Positions 24,262-32,718 of a stretch of 64,000 bases of DNA are shown in pieces. Below the pieces are notes generated by a model. That model searched no databases and had not been told where the DNA came from. It saw nothing but the letters and a program-made list of their open reading frames with translations. This DNA is from Stenotrophomonas indicatrix (lineage in GTDB: Bacteria; Pseudomonadota; Gammaproteobacteria; Xanthomonadales; Xanthomonadaceae): the NCBI RefSeq assembly GCF_002750975.1, contig NZ_PEJS01000001.1, forward strand, positions 2,852,001-2,916,000, given 5' to 3'. Each line of letters opens with the position of its first letter. Position 1 is the first letter of the stretch. The translations under genes and the position numbers were made by a program.

Positions 24262-24597
24262 TCAGGCCTTCTTGAGGAAGCAGGTCTTCAGCACCAGGCC
24301 CTTGATCTTGTCCGAGTTGCCCTCGATGTGCTCGGCATCGTCTTCGACCAGGCGGATGTTGCGGATCACGGTGCCCTGCTTGAGCGGGATTGAGGAGCCC
24401 TTGACCTTCAGGTCCTTGATCACGGTGACGGTGTCGCCGGTCTGCAGGGTATTGCCGTTGCTGTCACGCACGACCAGGGTCGAACCGGTACCTTCTTCGG
24501 CCGTCCACTCGAAGCCGCAGTCGGCGCAGATCCACAGCGCGCCATCGGCATAGGTGTTTTCCAGGGTGCACTGCGGGCAGGCGGGAACAGAAGACAT
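24262..24597 (-). CDS. yjdM: YjdM/PhnA zinc-ribbon protein
   Basis: A 111-residue protein. The N-terminal zinc ribbon (CPQCTLENTYADGALWICADCGFEW) precedes a conserved beta domain (VVRDSNGNTLQTGDTVTVIKDLKVKG...IKQGT-like KQGTVIRNIRLVED...GLVLKTCFLKKA). This is the classic YjdM architecture. Despite the old name PhnA, it is not a phosphonate enzyme of the phn operon and its role remains unclear. An AGGT element precedes the ATG at 24597. It converges with the transglutaminase-TPR gene, with seven bases between stops. Confidence 0.93.
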   Translation of the reverse strand: MSSVPACPQCTLENTYADGALWICADCGFEWTAEEGTGSTLVVRDSNGNTLQTGDTVTVIKDLKVKGSSIPLKQGTVIRNIRLVEDDAEHIEGNSDKIKGLVLKTCFLKKA

Positions 24598-24776
24598 TGC
24601 AAGTACCTCAAAATGAATCAACAGCGGCCATTGTAACCGCCCTGCCTTTTCGTTCATTTTCCGACGTCGGTCCGGACCGGACCTCGCCCCACCCCGCCCG
24701 AGGCAGGCACTGGAACTTGCAGCGCGCGGCAAACTCCAGCAGAGTGCGCGGCCCCTGATCGTCCCCGGACCTCCCC

Positions 24777-26138
<1,362 letters not shown>

Positions 26139-26275
26139 CAAAACGTTACGCGGTCTGAGCTACCCTTGGCCGGCTGGAAAACCGCTGCACCTTCCGCTGG
26201 CCTCGCCGGTGTGTGTACCCATGGTGCAGCCTGACCCGCCCAGCGGGTCTGGCGACCATGCCCTCTGGCTCGATC

Positions 26276-26662
26276 ATGGTCCGCGTATTACCCGAGCCGC
26301 CATCGAGACCCGCTTTGGGCACCCGCCAGGCCCCCGTGGCCGTACAACCTGACGCTGAACCAGCACCCATCGACTGCCGCCGTTGTGACGCGGTCTGTTG
26401 CCGGTTGCCGGTCCTGCTGCAGCCCGGCGACCACGTGCCTGGCCAGTTCCTGTCGCGCGATGCACACGGCCGTGCCGTGATGGCGCGCAACGAGGAAGGC
26501 TGGTGCGCGGCGATCGATCCGTATCACCTGCGCTGCACGATCTATTCGCAGCGCCCGGCGATCTGCCGCCAGTTTTCGATGGGCGGCGACGACTGCCGCC
26601 GCGAGCGGCAGGACTACCTGCGCCAGGCTGAATCCTGCGCGCTTTCCTCCCCTTCCACCTGA
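26276..26662 (+). CDS. YkgJ-family cysteine-cluster protein
   Basis: About 128 residues from the ATG at 26276. An ATG at 26213 and a GTG at 26338 are also in frame, so the start is uncertain. The zinc- or iron-binding cysteine cluster is CRRCDAVCCRLPV, then GWCAAIDPYHLRCTIYSQRPAICRQF and DDCRRE, the YkgJ/UPF0153 arrangement. The family is thought to chelate a metal; role not established. The next small gene starts 12 bp after its stop with AGGAG upstream, so the two form an operon. Confidence 0.82.
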   Translation: MVRVLPEPPSRPALGTRQAPVAVQPDAEPAPIDCRRCDAVCCRLPVLLQPGDHVPGQFLSRDAHGRAVMARNEEGWCAAIDPYHLRCTIYSQRPAICRQFSMGGDDCRRERQDYLRQAESCALSSPST

Positions 26663-26673
26663 CAGGAGCAACC

Positions 26674-26856
26674 ATGCCCCGCAAGGCAAAGACCCCCGCG
26701 AAGGCCAGCAACAGCATCCGCAGCGAACGCAAGGGCGCATCCGCCAGCACCGTGGTCAACAGCGACTCGATCGCCTCCGACCTGGCCGCGTTCCGCAAGA
26801 GCGGTGGCAAGATTGAAGTTCTCGGTACCACCTGGGCGCTGAAGAAAGCCAGCTGA
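26674..26856 (+). CDS. Small basic conserved hypothetical protein
   Basis: A 60-residue protein with an excellent ribosome-binding site (ACAGGAGCAACC before the ATG). It is rich in Lys, Ala and Ser at the N-terminus (MPRKAKTPAKASNSIRSERKG), then has a helix DSIASDLAAFRKSGGKIEVL and ends TWALKKAS. Codon use and position directly after the YkgJ gene support translation. The ending LG(T/N)TW is reminiscent of small proteins carried by several proteobacteria. No function proposed. Confidence 0.7.
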   Translation: MPRKAKTPAKASNSIRSERKGASASTVVNSDSIASDLAAFRKSGGKIEVLGTTWALKKAS

Positions 26857-26867
26857 CCCTCCCCCGA

Positions 26868-26890
26868 CCGCGGCGGCGCTGCCGCCGCGG
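26868..26890. terminator. GC hairpin between convergent genes, possible bidirectional terminator
   Basis: CCGCGGCGGC and GCCGCCGCGG form a perfect 10-bp stem with a GCT loop, 12 bp after one stop and 16 bp before the stop of the opposing gene. There is no T tract on either strand, so the terminator call is tentative. Confidence 0.4.
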
Positions 26891-26905
26891 CCTGCCGGAC
26901 CGCGC

Positions 26906-27784
26906 TCAGCGGTCCAGGCGCACCTGCACACTACCCGAGTGCGACTGCACGCGGATATCGCCGTCGCCGCTGCCCAGCCGCGCATCCAGGCTGCTGCCCG
27001 GCCCATAGCGCGGCCGCTCCACCTTGCCGGCGTCGCTGTTGATCGACCCGCTGAAGCTGTTCACTGACAGCTGCGCCGACACCGTGCGCGGCAGGCGCAG
27101 GCTGACCGAGGCACTGACCGACTCGACGTCGATGCGCCCGCCTGGTGCCAGTGCCGTCGCCGACAGGTCGATGCCTCCGGATACCGTCTCCACCACCAGG
27201 CGCTGGATGCGACCGGCATCGACGCCTACCCGGCCAGACACCGTCTGCGCCCCGATCTCACCGGAAACGCCCCCGCCGGCCTCGATTCGGCCGCTGACCG
27301 TGTTCAGGTCCAGCCGCGGGGTCTGCAACCGCGCAGTGACATTGCCGCTGACCGTGTTGAGCACGCTGTCGCCACTACGACCGGCGGCGGCAAGGTTACC
27401 GCTGACGGTATCTGCCTGCAGCCGCCGCACGTCCACGCCACTGATGTCCTGGTCGGCACTGACCGTGCTCAGCAGCAGCTCCACCGAGCGCGGCACGTTG
27501 AGGGTCAAGGTGGCGCCGCCATTGTTGCCGCGTCGCGGATACTCGATTTCCCAGCGCACCCGGTTGGCACTCTTTTCCTGGCGCAGCTGCAGGCCGTCGC
27601 TGAGCGTGCCGGTGAGCTGCACGTCATTGCGGTCCCAGCCGCGTACAGTCACCTTGCCAGCGACGTTGCTCAGTTCAATGCGGCCGCCTGCAGCAACATT
27701 GTGGCGTTCATCGACGCGTGTATCGGCCAGCGCCATGGCGGGCACCAGCAGCAGGGCCGCGCAGAAAGGGGAAAGGGTTCGCAT
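26906..27784 (-). CDS. DUF4097 beta-strand-repeat exported protein
   Basis: A 292-residue protein with a signal peptide (MRTLSPFCAALLLVPAMA). The mature part is a regular beta solenoid built from recurring TVSG units (ADTVSGNLAAAG, LNTVSGNVTARL, LNTVSGRIEAGG, AQTVSGRVGVDA, VETVSGGIDLSA, VNSFSGSI), as in the DUF4097 family. It ends DIRVQSHSGSVQVRLDR. It follows the anti-sigma-like gene by 12 bp in the same operon as the ECF sigma factor, so it is probably an envelope component made under that sigma factor. Molecular function unknown. Confidence 0.9.
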   Translation of the reverse strand: MRTLSPFCAALLLVPAMALADTRVDERHNVAAGGRIELSNVAGKVTVRGWDRNDVQLTGTLSDGLQLRQEKSANRVRWEIEYPRRGNNGGATLTLNVPRSVELLLSTVSADQDISGVDVRRLQADTVSGNLAAAGRSGDSVLNTVSGNVTARLQTPRLDLNTVSGRIEAGGGVSGEIGAQTVSGRVGVDAGRIQRLVVETVSGGIDLSATALAPGGRIDVESVSASVSLRLPRTVSAQLSVNSFSGSINSDAGKVERPRYGPGSSLDARLGSGDGDIRVQSHSGSVQVRLDR

Positions 27785-27796
27785 CGGGGGGTCTCC

Positions 27797-28321
27797 TCAG
27801 GTTGTCAGACCGGAGGCGGCCTGGGCCGCCTGCCGGGTCAGTTCGAGCCGCAGCGCATAGGTCCGCTTGAGCTGTCCAAGCAAGTGCGGCGCACGCGGGT
27901 CCTGCGCCATCGCGGCGCGGATCTGTTCCGCGCTGCGATCCAGTTCATGCAGCGCGGGCTGCCACTCCGGCGCAGTGCCATCAGGCAGCGACGCCACTGC
28001 CTGCCGGTACTGTTCGGTCATCGCATCGGCCTGCAGCTGCAGGCCGCTGGGTGCAGGCAGCGACTCGGGCGCGTGCCGCCACGGCGCCACCGCGTAGAGC
28101 GCGAGGCTGGCTGCCAACGCCGCGCCAACCGGCAGCCACCAGCGTCGACGGGTGCGCAGTGGCAAGGCCACCACGTTGTCCACCGGCGGCTGCACGGCAA
28201 CCGGCTCGCGGGGTGGCAACCGCGCCGACAGGCGTTCCCAGCCATCGGCCGGTGCGCTGCGTTCCGCGGGAAGGGCGCGCAGGCGCGCCAGCAGGTCGTG
28301 ATCGGGGTCGTGCGTACTCAT
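27797..28321 (-). CDS. Probable membrane anti-sigma factor
   Basis: A 174-residue protein whose ATG overlaps the sigma-factor stop (ATGA at 28318-28321). The N-terminal cytoplasmic part is short (HDPDHDLLARLRALPAERSAPADGWERLSARLP). One membrane helix (WWLPVGAALAASLALYAVAPW, about residues 61-81) separates it from a helical periplasmic part (DAMTEQYRQAVASL...SAEQIRAAMAQDP). Size, topology and coupling fit an anti-sigma factor, but no ZAS zinc motif (HxxxCxxC) is present. The assignment rests on context. Confidence 0.7.
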   Translation of the reverse strand: MSTHDPDHDLLARLRALPAERSAPADGWERLSARLPPREPVAVQPPVDNVVALPLRTRRRWWLPVGAALAASLALYAVAPWRHAPESLPAPSGLQLQADAMTEQYRQAVASLPDGTAPEWQPALHELDRSAEQIRAAMAQDPRAPHLLGQLKRTYALRLELTRQAAQAASGLTT

Positions 28322-28896
28322 GTCATGTCTCCCAGGCGCGCGCGCAGCAGGCCACGCGCGCGATGCAGCTGTGCTTTGGAACTGCCGACCGCCATCTGCA
28401 GCTGGCCGGCGATTTCATGGTGTTTCCAGCCTTCGATATCGTGCAGCACCAAGACCGCACGCGCGCGCGGCGGCAGGGTCGCCAACGCGCGTTCCAGGTC
28501 GCGTTCGGTGCCGGCGCAGCCGTCATGCACCGCCATCTCCGGCAGCCCACCGTCCACGTCGTCCAGGCTGTCATGGTCATGCCCGGCGGCACGACCGCGC
28601 AGTTCCATCAGCGCGGCGTTCACTCCCAACCGATGCAGCCAGGTCGACAGGCTGCTCTCGAAACGGAAGCCGGGCAGTGCCTTCCATGCCTGCAGGAACG
28701 CTTCCTGCAGTGCATCCTCGGCACGCGCCTGCTGCCCGCCACACAGCCGCCACAGGGTGGCAAACACCCGCGGCGCATGCTGCCGATACAGCTGTTCATA
28801 GGCAGCGGTATCGCCGGCCGCCGCTGCACGTACCAAGGCGGTTTCGTCGACGACGTCGTTGGCGGCAGGCGGCGCGGGCATGGTGGTGTCGAGCAT
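28318..28896 (-). CDS. ECF-type RNA polymerase sigma factor
   Basis: About 192 residues from the ATG at 28896; another ATG lies five codons in. Region 2 is seen as LVRAAAAGDTAAYEQLYRQHAPRVFATLWRLCG...RAEDALQEAFLQAWKAL, including the core-binding helix. Region 4 is RALATLPPRARAVLVLHDIEGWKHHEIAGQLQMAVGSSKAQLHRARGLLRARL, with its helix-turn-helix. It is followed by an overlapping anti-sigma-like gene and DUF4097. The upstream ECF-like promoter suggests autoregulation. Confidence 0.93.
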   Translation of the reverse strand: MLDTTMPAPPAANDVVDETALVRAAAAGDTAAYEQLYRQHAPRVFATLWRLCGGQQARAEDALQEAFLQAWKALPGFRFESSLSTWLHRLGVNAALMELRGRAAGHDHDSLDDVDGGLPEMAVHDGCAGTERDLERALATLPPRARAVLVLHDIEGWKHHEIAGQLQMAVGSSKAQLHRARGLLRARLGDMT

Positions 28897-28926
28897 ATCC
28901 GTTGGATGCGGCCTGCCGGAAAAAGG

Positions 28927-28956
28927 TTTAGATCTTCCGGAGCGCTTTTCGGTTGC
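28927..28956 (-). promoter_or_regulatory. Putative ECF autoregulatory promoter of the sigma/anti-sigma operon
   Basis: Read on the minus strand, GCAACC (28956-28951) and TCTAAA (28932-28927) are 18 bp apart. They resemble the -35 AAC-type and -10 TCTAA-type boxes common for ECF promoters. The ATG is about 30 bp downstream. Inference from pattern only. Confidence 0.5.
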
Positions 28957-29022
28957 AACCTTTTCGCGCCTGGCTGCATCCATCACAGGTCCCCCGCAGG
29001 CCTGCCCGGCCAGGAGCCTCCC

Positions 29023-29202
29023 ATGTCCAGCCCTTCCTGCGCCGCCCTGCTGGCGATCGCGGCCTGCATGCTGCTGCAGGCGTTCGACGTTTCCCTGCAC
29101 TGGCGTGCCGAAAGCGGCCGCGCCTGCCTGCAGCAGCACAAACAGGACCTTGTCTGCCTTGCCTGGGCACAGGCGGTCGAAACGTCGACACGCGCCGGGT
29201 AA
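29023..29202 (+). CDS. Possible small exported protein
   Basis: A 59-residue reading frame with AGGAG eight bases before its ATG. The N-terminus could be a signal or membrane segment (SCAALLAIAACMLLQAFDVSL). The rest is short and soluble with four cysteines (including RACLQQHKQDLVCLAWAQ). It is placed between the divergent sigma operon and the MscS-like gene, 35 bp before the latter. No family recognised; the good ribosome-binding site is the main support. Confidence 0.45.
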   Translation: MSSPSCAALLAIAACMLLQAFDVSLHWRAESGRACLQQHKQDLVCLAWAQAVETSTRAG

Positions 29203-29237
29203 CATCAAGCCCCGTTTCCGTCACGCGTTGTCGCCCC

Positions 29238-29831
29238 ATGATGTTGTCGCTGAAGGACCACCTGCCCGCCTGGACCCACCCCTGGCTGCATGACATCGGG
29301 ATCGCCCTGCAGATCCTGATCACCCTGCTCGCCGCCTGGCTGCTGCGGGTGCTGGCGCGGCGCCTGATCCGCCGCTTCGCCGACCACTACACGCTGCCGC
29401 CGGAAATGGTGATGGGCGCGCGCCGGATCACCAGCTTCGTGGTCTATTTCAGCGCGGTGCTGTACATCCTCAGCCTGCTCGGTGCATCGCCCTCGGTGCT
29501 GTGGACGGCCTTCACCGGTTTCGCTGCGGTGGGCGCGGTGGCGTTCTTCGCGGCCTGGAGCGTGCTGTCCAACATCTTCTGCACGCTGCTGATCTTCACC
29601 ACGCGACCGTTCCGCCTGCATGACTACATCGAAGTGCTGGAGAACGGCGAAAAGCCCGGGCTGAAGGGCCGGGTGATCGACGTGAACCTGATCTACACCA
29701 CGCTGCAGGAAACCGGCAACGGCCACGAGGGCACGGTGCTGCAGTTGCCGAACAACCTGTTCTTCCAGCGCACGGTGCGGCGCTGGCGCGACCCGACGCA
29801 GGCGCCCGGCGGCATCCAGGGCGACGGCTGA
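29238..29831 (+). CDS. MscS-family mechanosensitive channel-like protein
   Basis: A 197-residue inner-membrane protein starting at a double ATG (29238/29241). Three membrane helices are visible: IGIALQILITLLAAWLLRVLARR, ITSFVVYFSAVLYILSLLGA, and the pore-lining FTGFAAVGAVAFFAAWSVLSNIFCTLLIF, which has the Ala/Gly pattern of MscS TM3. A compact beta domain follows (RPFRLHDYIEVLE...GRVIDVNLIYTTLQE...VLQLPNNLFFQRTVRRW). The protein lacks the long C-terminal cage of E. coli MscS and is about 90 residues shorter. Gating by membrane tension is by family. Confidence 0.88.
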   Translation: MMLSLKDHLPAWTHPWLHDIGIALQILITLLAAWLLRVLARRLIRRFADHYTLPPEMVMGARRITSFVVYFSAVLYILSLLGASPSVLWTAFTGFAAVGAVAFFAAWSVLSNIFCTLLIFTTRPFRLHDYIEVLENGEKPGLKGRVIDVNLIYTTLQETGNGHEGTVLQLPNNLFFQRTVRRWRDPTQAPGGIQGDG

Positions 29832-29935
29832 GGGGATTGTCCGGCAGGGCTGCGCCCTGCACCCGCAGAGGCTGTAGTGCCGGCCGCTGGCCGGCAACCT
29901 CATCAGCAACAGCAACAGCGGCATTCCTGTGGGAT

Positions 29936-30037
29936 GGCGGGGTGGGGCCGGTGGCAGGGGCCGCTGCAAGTACGTCCATGTAAGCTCGGTCGCCGCATCC
30001 ATGCGGCTCACGCCCCTGCCACCGGCCCCACCCCGCC
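29936..30037. repeat. Long-stem hairpin repeat, copy A4
   Basis: Arms 29936-29960 and 30013-30037 are perfectly complementary over 25 bp. The loop is 52 nt (29961-30012), in reverse orientation relative to A1. Read on the minus strand, it has CCGCATGGATGCGG and CGACCGAGC, closely resembling copy A7 at 42401. The stem sequence differs from those of A1, A3 and A7. Confidence 0.9.
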
Positions 30038-30085
30038 TTCGACATATCTCCGCTGCTGTTGGTAGGTGTCGACCTTGGTCGACAC

Positions 30086-30176
30086 GTAGATCCACGCCAC
30101 GCGTGGATGCTCTTCGATCCAATATCGAAATATTCGATTTCCATCGAAATTCATCCACGCGCAACGTGGATCCAAC
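30086..30176. repeat. Central unit of block 1: facing GTAG palindromes around an AT-rich symmetric core
   Basis: GTAGATCCACGCC with its palindrome starts the unit, and TCATCCACGCGCAACGTGGA closes it. Between them lies an AT-rich segment with TCGAT/ATCGA symmetry (CCAATATCGAAATATTCGAT). The same unit of about 90 bp is at 59391-59480 in the opposite orientation, differing at only a handful of positions. GTGTCGACCTTGGTCGACAC abuts it at 30066-30085. Confidence 0.9.
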
Positions 30177-30197
30177 AGACATCAGGAAACTGCCAGA

Positions 30198-30299
30198 GGT
30201 GGGGCGGTGTCGGATTGCGGGGTGTCCGCGGCATGGATGCCGCGGCCAAGCCTCCAGGGATGGATTCACGGCGTCCCCGTAATCCGACACCGCCCCGCC
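30198..30299. repeat. Long-stem hairpin repeat, copy A3
   Basis: Arms 30198-30222 and 30275-30299 pair over 25 positions; the two non-Watson-Crick positions would be G-U in RNA. The loop is 52 nt (30223-30274), with CCGCGGCATGGATGCCGCGG and ACGGCGT as in A1 and A2. The right flank is CCCACGGAATGCC followed by a GTTGCT run. Confidence 0.9.
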
Positions 30300-30313
30300 A
30301 TCCCACGGAATGC

Positions 30314-30352
<39 letters not shown>

Positions 30353-30417
30353 TTTTAAAGTTGCCGGCCAGCGGCCGGCACTACCGCGGGTGCAGGGCGC
30401 AGCCCTGCCGAACACCC

Positions 30418-30684
30418 TTACCGCAGTTGGCTGTCCTTGCTGCCCCGGCGGTTGTAGCCACTCTGCGCCTGTTCCTCTTCGTCGTGCGCCTGCTGACAGT
30501 TCACGCACAGCCGTACGCCAGGCACTGCCTGACGCCGCGCCAAGGGAATTGGCGCGTCGCATTCCTCACAGTGTTCCAGACCCGGGCCCTGGCGCAGCTG
30601 GCGCCGCGCGCGGGCAATCGCATCGTCGACGGTGGCGTCGATCTGGTCCTGGACCGCGCCATCTCCGGCCCAACCGGTAGCCAT
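30418..30684 (-). CDS. DksA/TraR-type C4 zinc-finger protein
   Basis: An 88-residue protein. The ATG at 30684 has GGAGG six bases upstream, better spaced than the ATG at 30690. The zinc finger is CEECDAPIPLARRQAVPGVRLCVNCQ, the DksA/TraR C4 form, preceded by a short helix (QDQIDATVDDAIARARRQL). It lacks the long coiled coil and acidic tip of full DksA, so it resembles the small YbiI/TraR-like proteins that may bind RNA polymerase. The role is by family only. It lies immediately right of composite block 1. Confidence 0.88.
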   Translation of the reverse strand: MATGWAGDGAVQDQIDATVDDAIARARRQLRQGPGLEHCEECDAPIPLARRQAVPGVRLCVNCQQAHDEEEQAQSGYNRRGSKDSQLR

Positions 30685-30779
30685 GGCCATCCTCCGCAGG
30701 TGTGTCGCCTGATATGGGGACAATACACCCACGGAAAAGGCATCTGCGTCCGCAGCGCTTCAGCAACCTGAGCAGAAAA

Positions 30780-30836
30780 GGGGACGGAGGGGATTACGTC
30801 GTTTGTGGCAGAAACGACGTAATCCCCTCCGTCCCC
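30780..30836. repeat. 25-bp perfect inverted repeat, GGGGACGGAGGGG type
   Basis: Arms 30780-30804 and 30812-30836 are perfectly complementary over 25 bp, with a 7-nt loop GTGGCAG. It lies seven bases beyond the stop of the DUF2058 gene, so on the minus strand it could fold in the 3' end of that mRNA. Related GGGGACGGAGGG arms occur at 54873-54947 and as a single arm near 55699. Confidence 0.9.
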
Positions 30837-30842
30837 ACTTTC

Positions 30843-31400
30843 TTACCAGACCAGGTCGTCGGGGACCTGGAACTGTGCGTAGTAGGCGTCGTCCTCGGCG
30901 TTGCCGGTGGAGATCTCGGCGCTGGAGCCGGGCGTGCCATGGTCGACGATGATGGCTTCCGGGGCGCGTTCACGCACCTTCTCCGCTGCCGCGCGTGGCA
31001 GCACCGCGTAGCCATCGCCATGGGCCACAATCACCAGCACGCCCACCGACAGTGCCTTGCGCAGCTTGGTATCGATCAACAGGGTGCGGATCACCGCGCC
31101 ATCGCTGAAGCGGTACTCGTCCTCGCCCTTGTGCGGCACGGCGTGGGCGCTGATGATCTGCCTGGCCTGCGCCTTGCGCTCAGCCTGCTTGGCCTGCGCG
31201 TTGCGCTCGGCAGCCAGCGCACGGTCACGCTCGATCTTCTCGGCGCGCGCGCGTTCAGCTTCACGCTGGACCTCCGCCGACGTCGACTCGGCCTTGCCCT
31301 GGCGGGCCTTGGCCTGTTCACGCGCGGCGGCACTGGCCTGCGACTTCTTGGCCAGGCCGGCCTTGAGCAATTGTTCCTGCAGCGCGTTGGGCTTTGCCAT
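30843..31400 (-). CDS. DUF2058 (YaiL-like) protein
   Basis: A 185-residue soluble protein starting MAKPNALQEQLLKAGLAKKSQ. Its first half is a charged Ala/Arg/Glu coiled-coil (KARQGKAESTSAEVQREAERARAEKIERDRALAAERNAQAKQAERKAQ). The second half is a small conserved domain (EDEYRFSDGAVIRTLLIDTKLRKALSVGVLVIVAHGDGYAVLPRAAAEKV). This is the DUF2058 pattern, linked by annotation to nucleoprotein or polysome association, without proof here. It is divergent from ygjP, with 61 bp between starts. Confidence 0.9.
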   Translation of the reverse strand: MAKPNALQEQLLKAGLAKKSQASAAAREQAKARQGKAESTSAEVQREAERARAEKIERDRALAAERNAQAKQAERKAQARQIISAHAVPHKGEDEYRFSDGAVIRTLLIDTKLRKALSVGVLVIVAHGDGYAVLPRAAAEKVRERAPEAIIVDHGTPGSSAEISTGNAEDDAYYAQFQVPDDLVW

Positions 31401-31461
31401 GGTCGATACGTACCGCGTGTAATCTGGATGCCCCATTCTACCGACGCGCCGACGCCCCTGC

Positions 31462-31962
31462 ATGGCTGTCCTGAAGTACCTCACCGGCTACCCCGAACCC
31501 CTGGTCGCCCAGGTCAGCGATCTGCTGGCACAGGGCAAGCTCGGCCCCTGGCTGCAGCAGCGCTACCCCGACCCGCATGAGGTGCGCAGCGACCGCCAGC
31601 TGTACGACTACACCCAGGACATGAAGGATCGCTACCTGCGCAAGTCGGTGCCGCTCAACAAGGTCTGCTACGACAACACGCTGGAGGTCATCAAGCATGC
31701 CTTGGGCACCCACACCGCCATTTCCCGTGTACACGGCGGCCGGCTCAAGGCCAGCCGCGAGATCCGCATCGCCACCGTGTTCCGGCAGGCGCCAGCCGCC
31801 TTCCTGCGCATGATCGTGGTGCACGAGCTGGCCCATCTGAAGGAGGCCGACCACAACAAGGCCTTCTACCAGCTGTGCCAGCACATGGAGCCGGATTACC
31901 TGCAGCTGGAGTTCGATACCCGCCTGTACCTGACCGAGCTGGCCAACCGCGGCCAGCGCTGA
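31462..31962 (+). CDS. ygjP: YgjP-like zinc metallopeptidase-domain protein
   Basis: A 166-residue protein closely resembling E. coli YgjP along its length: YLTGYPEPLVAQV, YDYTQDMKDRYLRKS, LNKVCYDNTLEVIKHALGTHTAISRVHGGRLKASREIRIATVFR and CQHMEPDYLQLEFDTRLYL. The metal site is HELAHLKEADHNKAFY, an HExxH with a downstream His, as in YgjP/WLM-like peptidases. A proteolytic substrate is not known. The Ψ-synthase-like gene follows 46 bp downstream. Confidence 0.93.
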   Translation: MAVLKYLTGYPEPLVAQVSDLLAQGKLGPWLQQRYPDPHEVRSDRQLYDYTQDMKDRYLRKSVPLNKVCYDNTLEVIKHALGTHTAISRVHGGRLKASREIRIATVFRQAPAAFLRMIVVHELAHLKEADHNKAFYQLCQHMEPDYLQLEFDTRLYLTELANRGQR

Positions 31963-32008
31963 GCCGGCGTAGCGGCTACACTGCGCGCCCCCTGCCCGAC
32001 CTTTCGCC

Positions 32009-32707
32009 ATGGAACCGACCCGACTCGACAAACGCCTGTCCGCCCTGCTCGGCATCCCGCGTGGTGAAGCGCGGCGCTATATCGAGGGCGGCTGGGTCAG
32101 CGTCGATGGCGAAGTGGTGGAACAGCCGCAGCGCCCGGTGGACGAGAGCGCCAGCATCGTGGTGGCCGAGCAGGCCAGCGACAGCAAGGCCGAGCGCGCC
32201 AGCATGCTGCTGCACAAACCGGCGGGCGTGCCAGCCGATGCCCTGTGCGCGCTGATCCGCACCGAGACCCGCAGCGAACTGGATGCCAGCGACATCCGTC
32301 CGCTGCAACGGCATTTCCACGGTCTGCAGCTGGCATCCTCGCTGCCGGCCGACGACAACGGGCTGGTGGTGGTCAGCCAGGATCCGGCGGTGCTCGCGCA
32401 CCTGCAGCGCAACCTGGGCCGCACCGAACAGGAGTACCTGGTCGAAGTGGCTGAAGGCGGCCCGGAACGTGGCCCGTGGCTGATGGCCCGGCTGCAGCAT
32501 GAAGCAGGCGGCCCGAAGGTCAGCTGGCAGAGCGAGCAGCGCCTGCGTTTTGCAGGCAAGGGACTGACCGCGAAGGGCCTGAGGACTGCGGTGACGGCTG
32601 CCGGCCTGCAGGTGGTGGCCGTACGCCGCCTGCGCATCGGCCGGGTGGCGCTGGGCCCGCTGGCCGTGGGCCAGTGGCGCTATCTGGGCAGCGACGAGCG
32701 GTTCTGA
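32009..32707 (+). CDS. RsuA/RluF-family protein with altered catalytic motif
   Basis: A 232-residue protein. The N-terminal S4 RNA-binding domain (RLDKRLSALLGIPRGEARRYIEGGWVSVDG) is followed by a pseudouridine-synthase fold (ERASMLLHKPAGVPAD...LQRNLGRTEQEYLVEV...LGPLAVGQWRYL). In active RsuA/RluF enzymes the catalytic aspartate is in a GRLDxxxxGL motif. Here the aligned stretch is SSLPADDNGLVVVSQD, so the expected Asp position is Pro and the preceding Arg is Ser. Unless D in PADD substitutes, catalysis is doubtful. It may bind RNA without modifying it. Fold call firm, activity uncertain. Confidence 0.85.
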   Translation: MEPTRLDKRLSALLGIPRGEARRYIEGGWVSVDGEVVEQPQRPVDESASIVVAEQASDSKAERASMLLHKPAGVPADALCALIRTETRSELDASDIRPLQRHFHGLQLASSLPADDNGLVVVSQDPAVLAHLQRNLGRTEQEYLVEVAEGGPERGPWLMARLQHEAGGPKVSWQSEQRLRFAGKGLTAKGLRTAVTAAGLQVVAVRRLRIGRVALGPLAVGQWRYLGSDERF

Positions 32708-32718
32708 GTCACGGCGCT

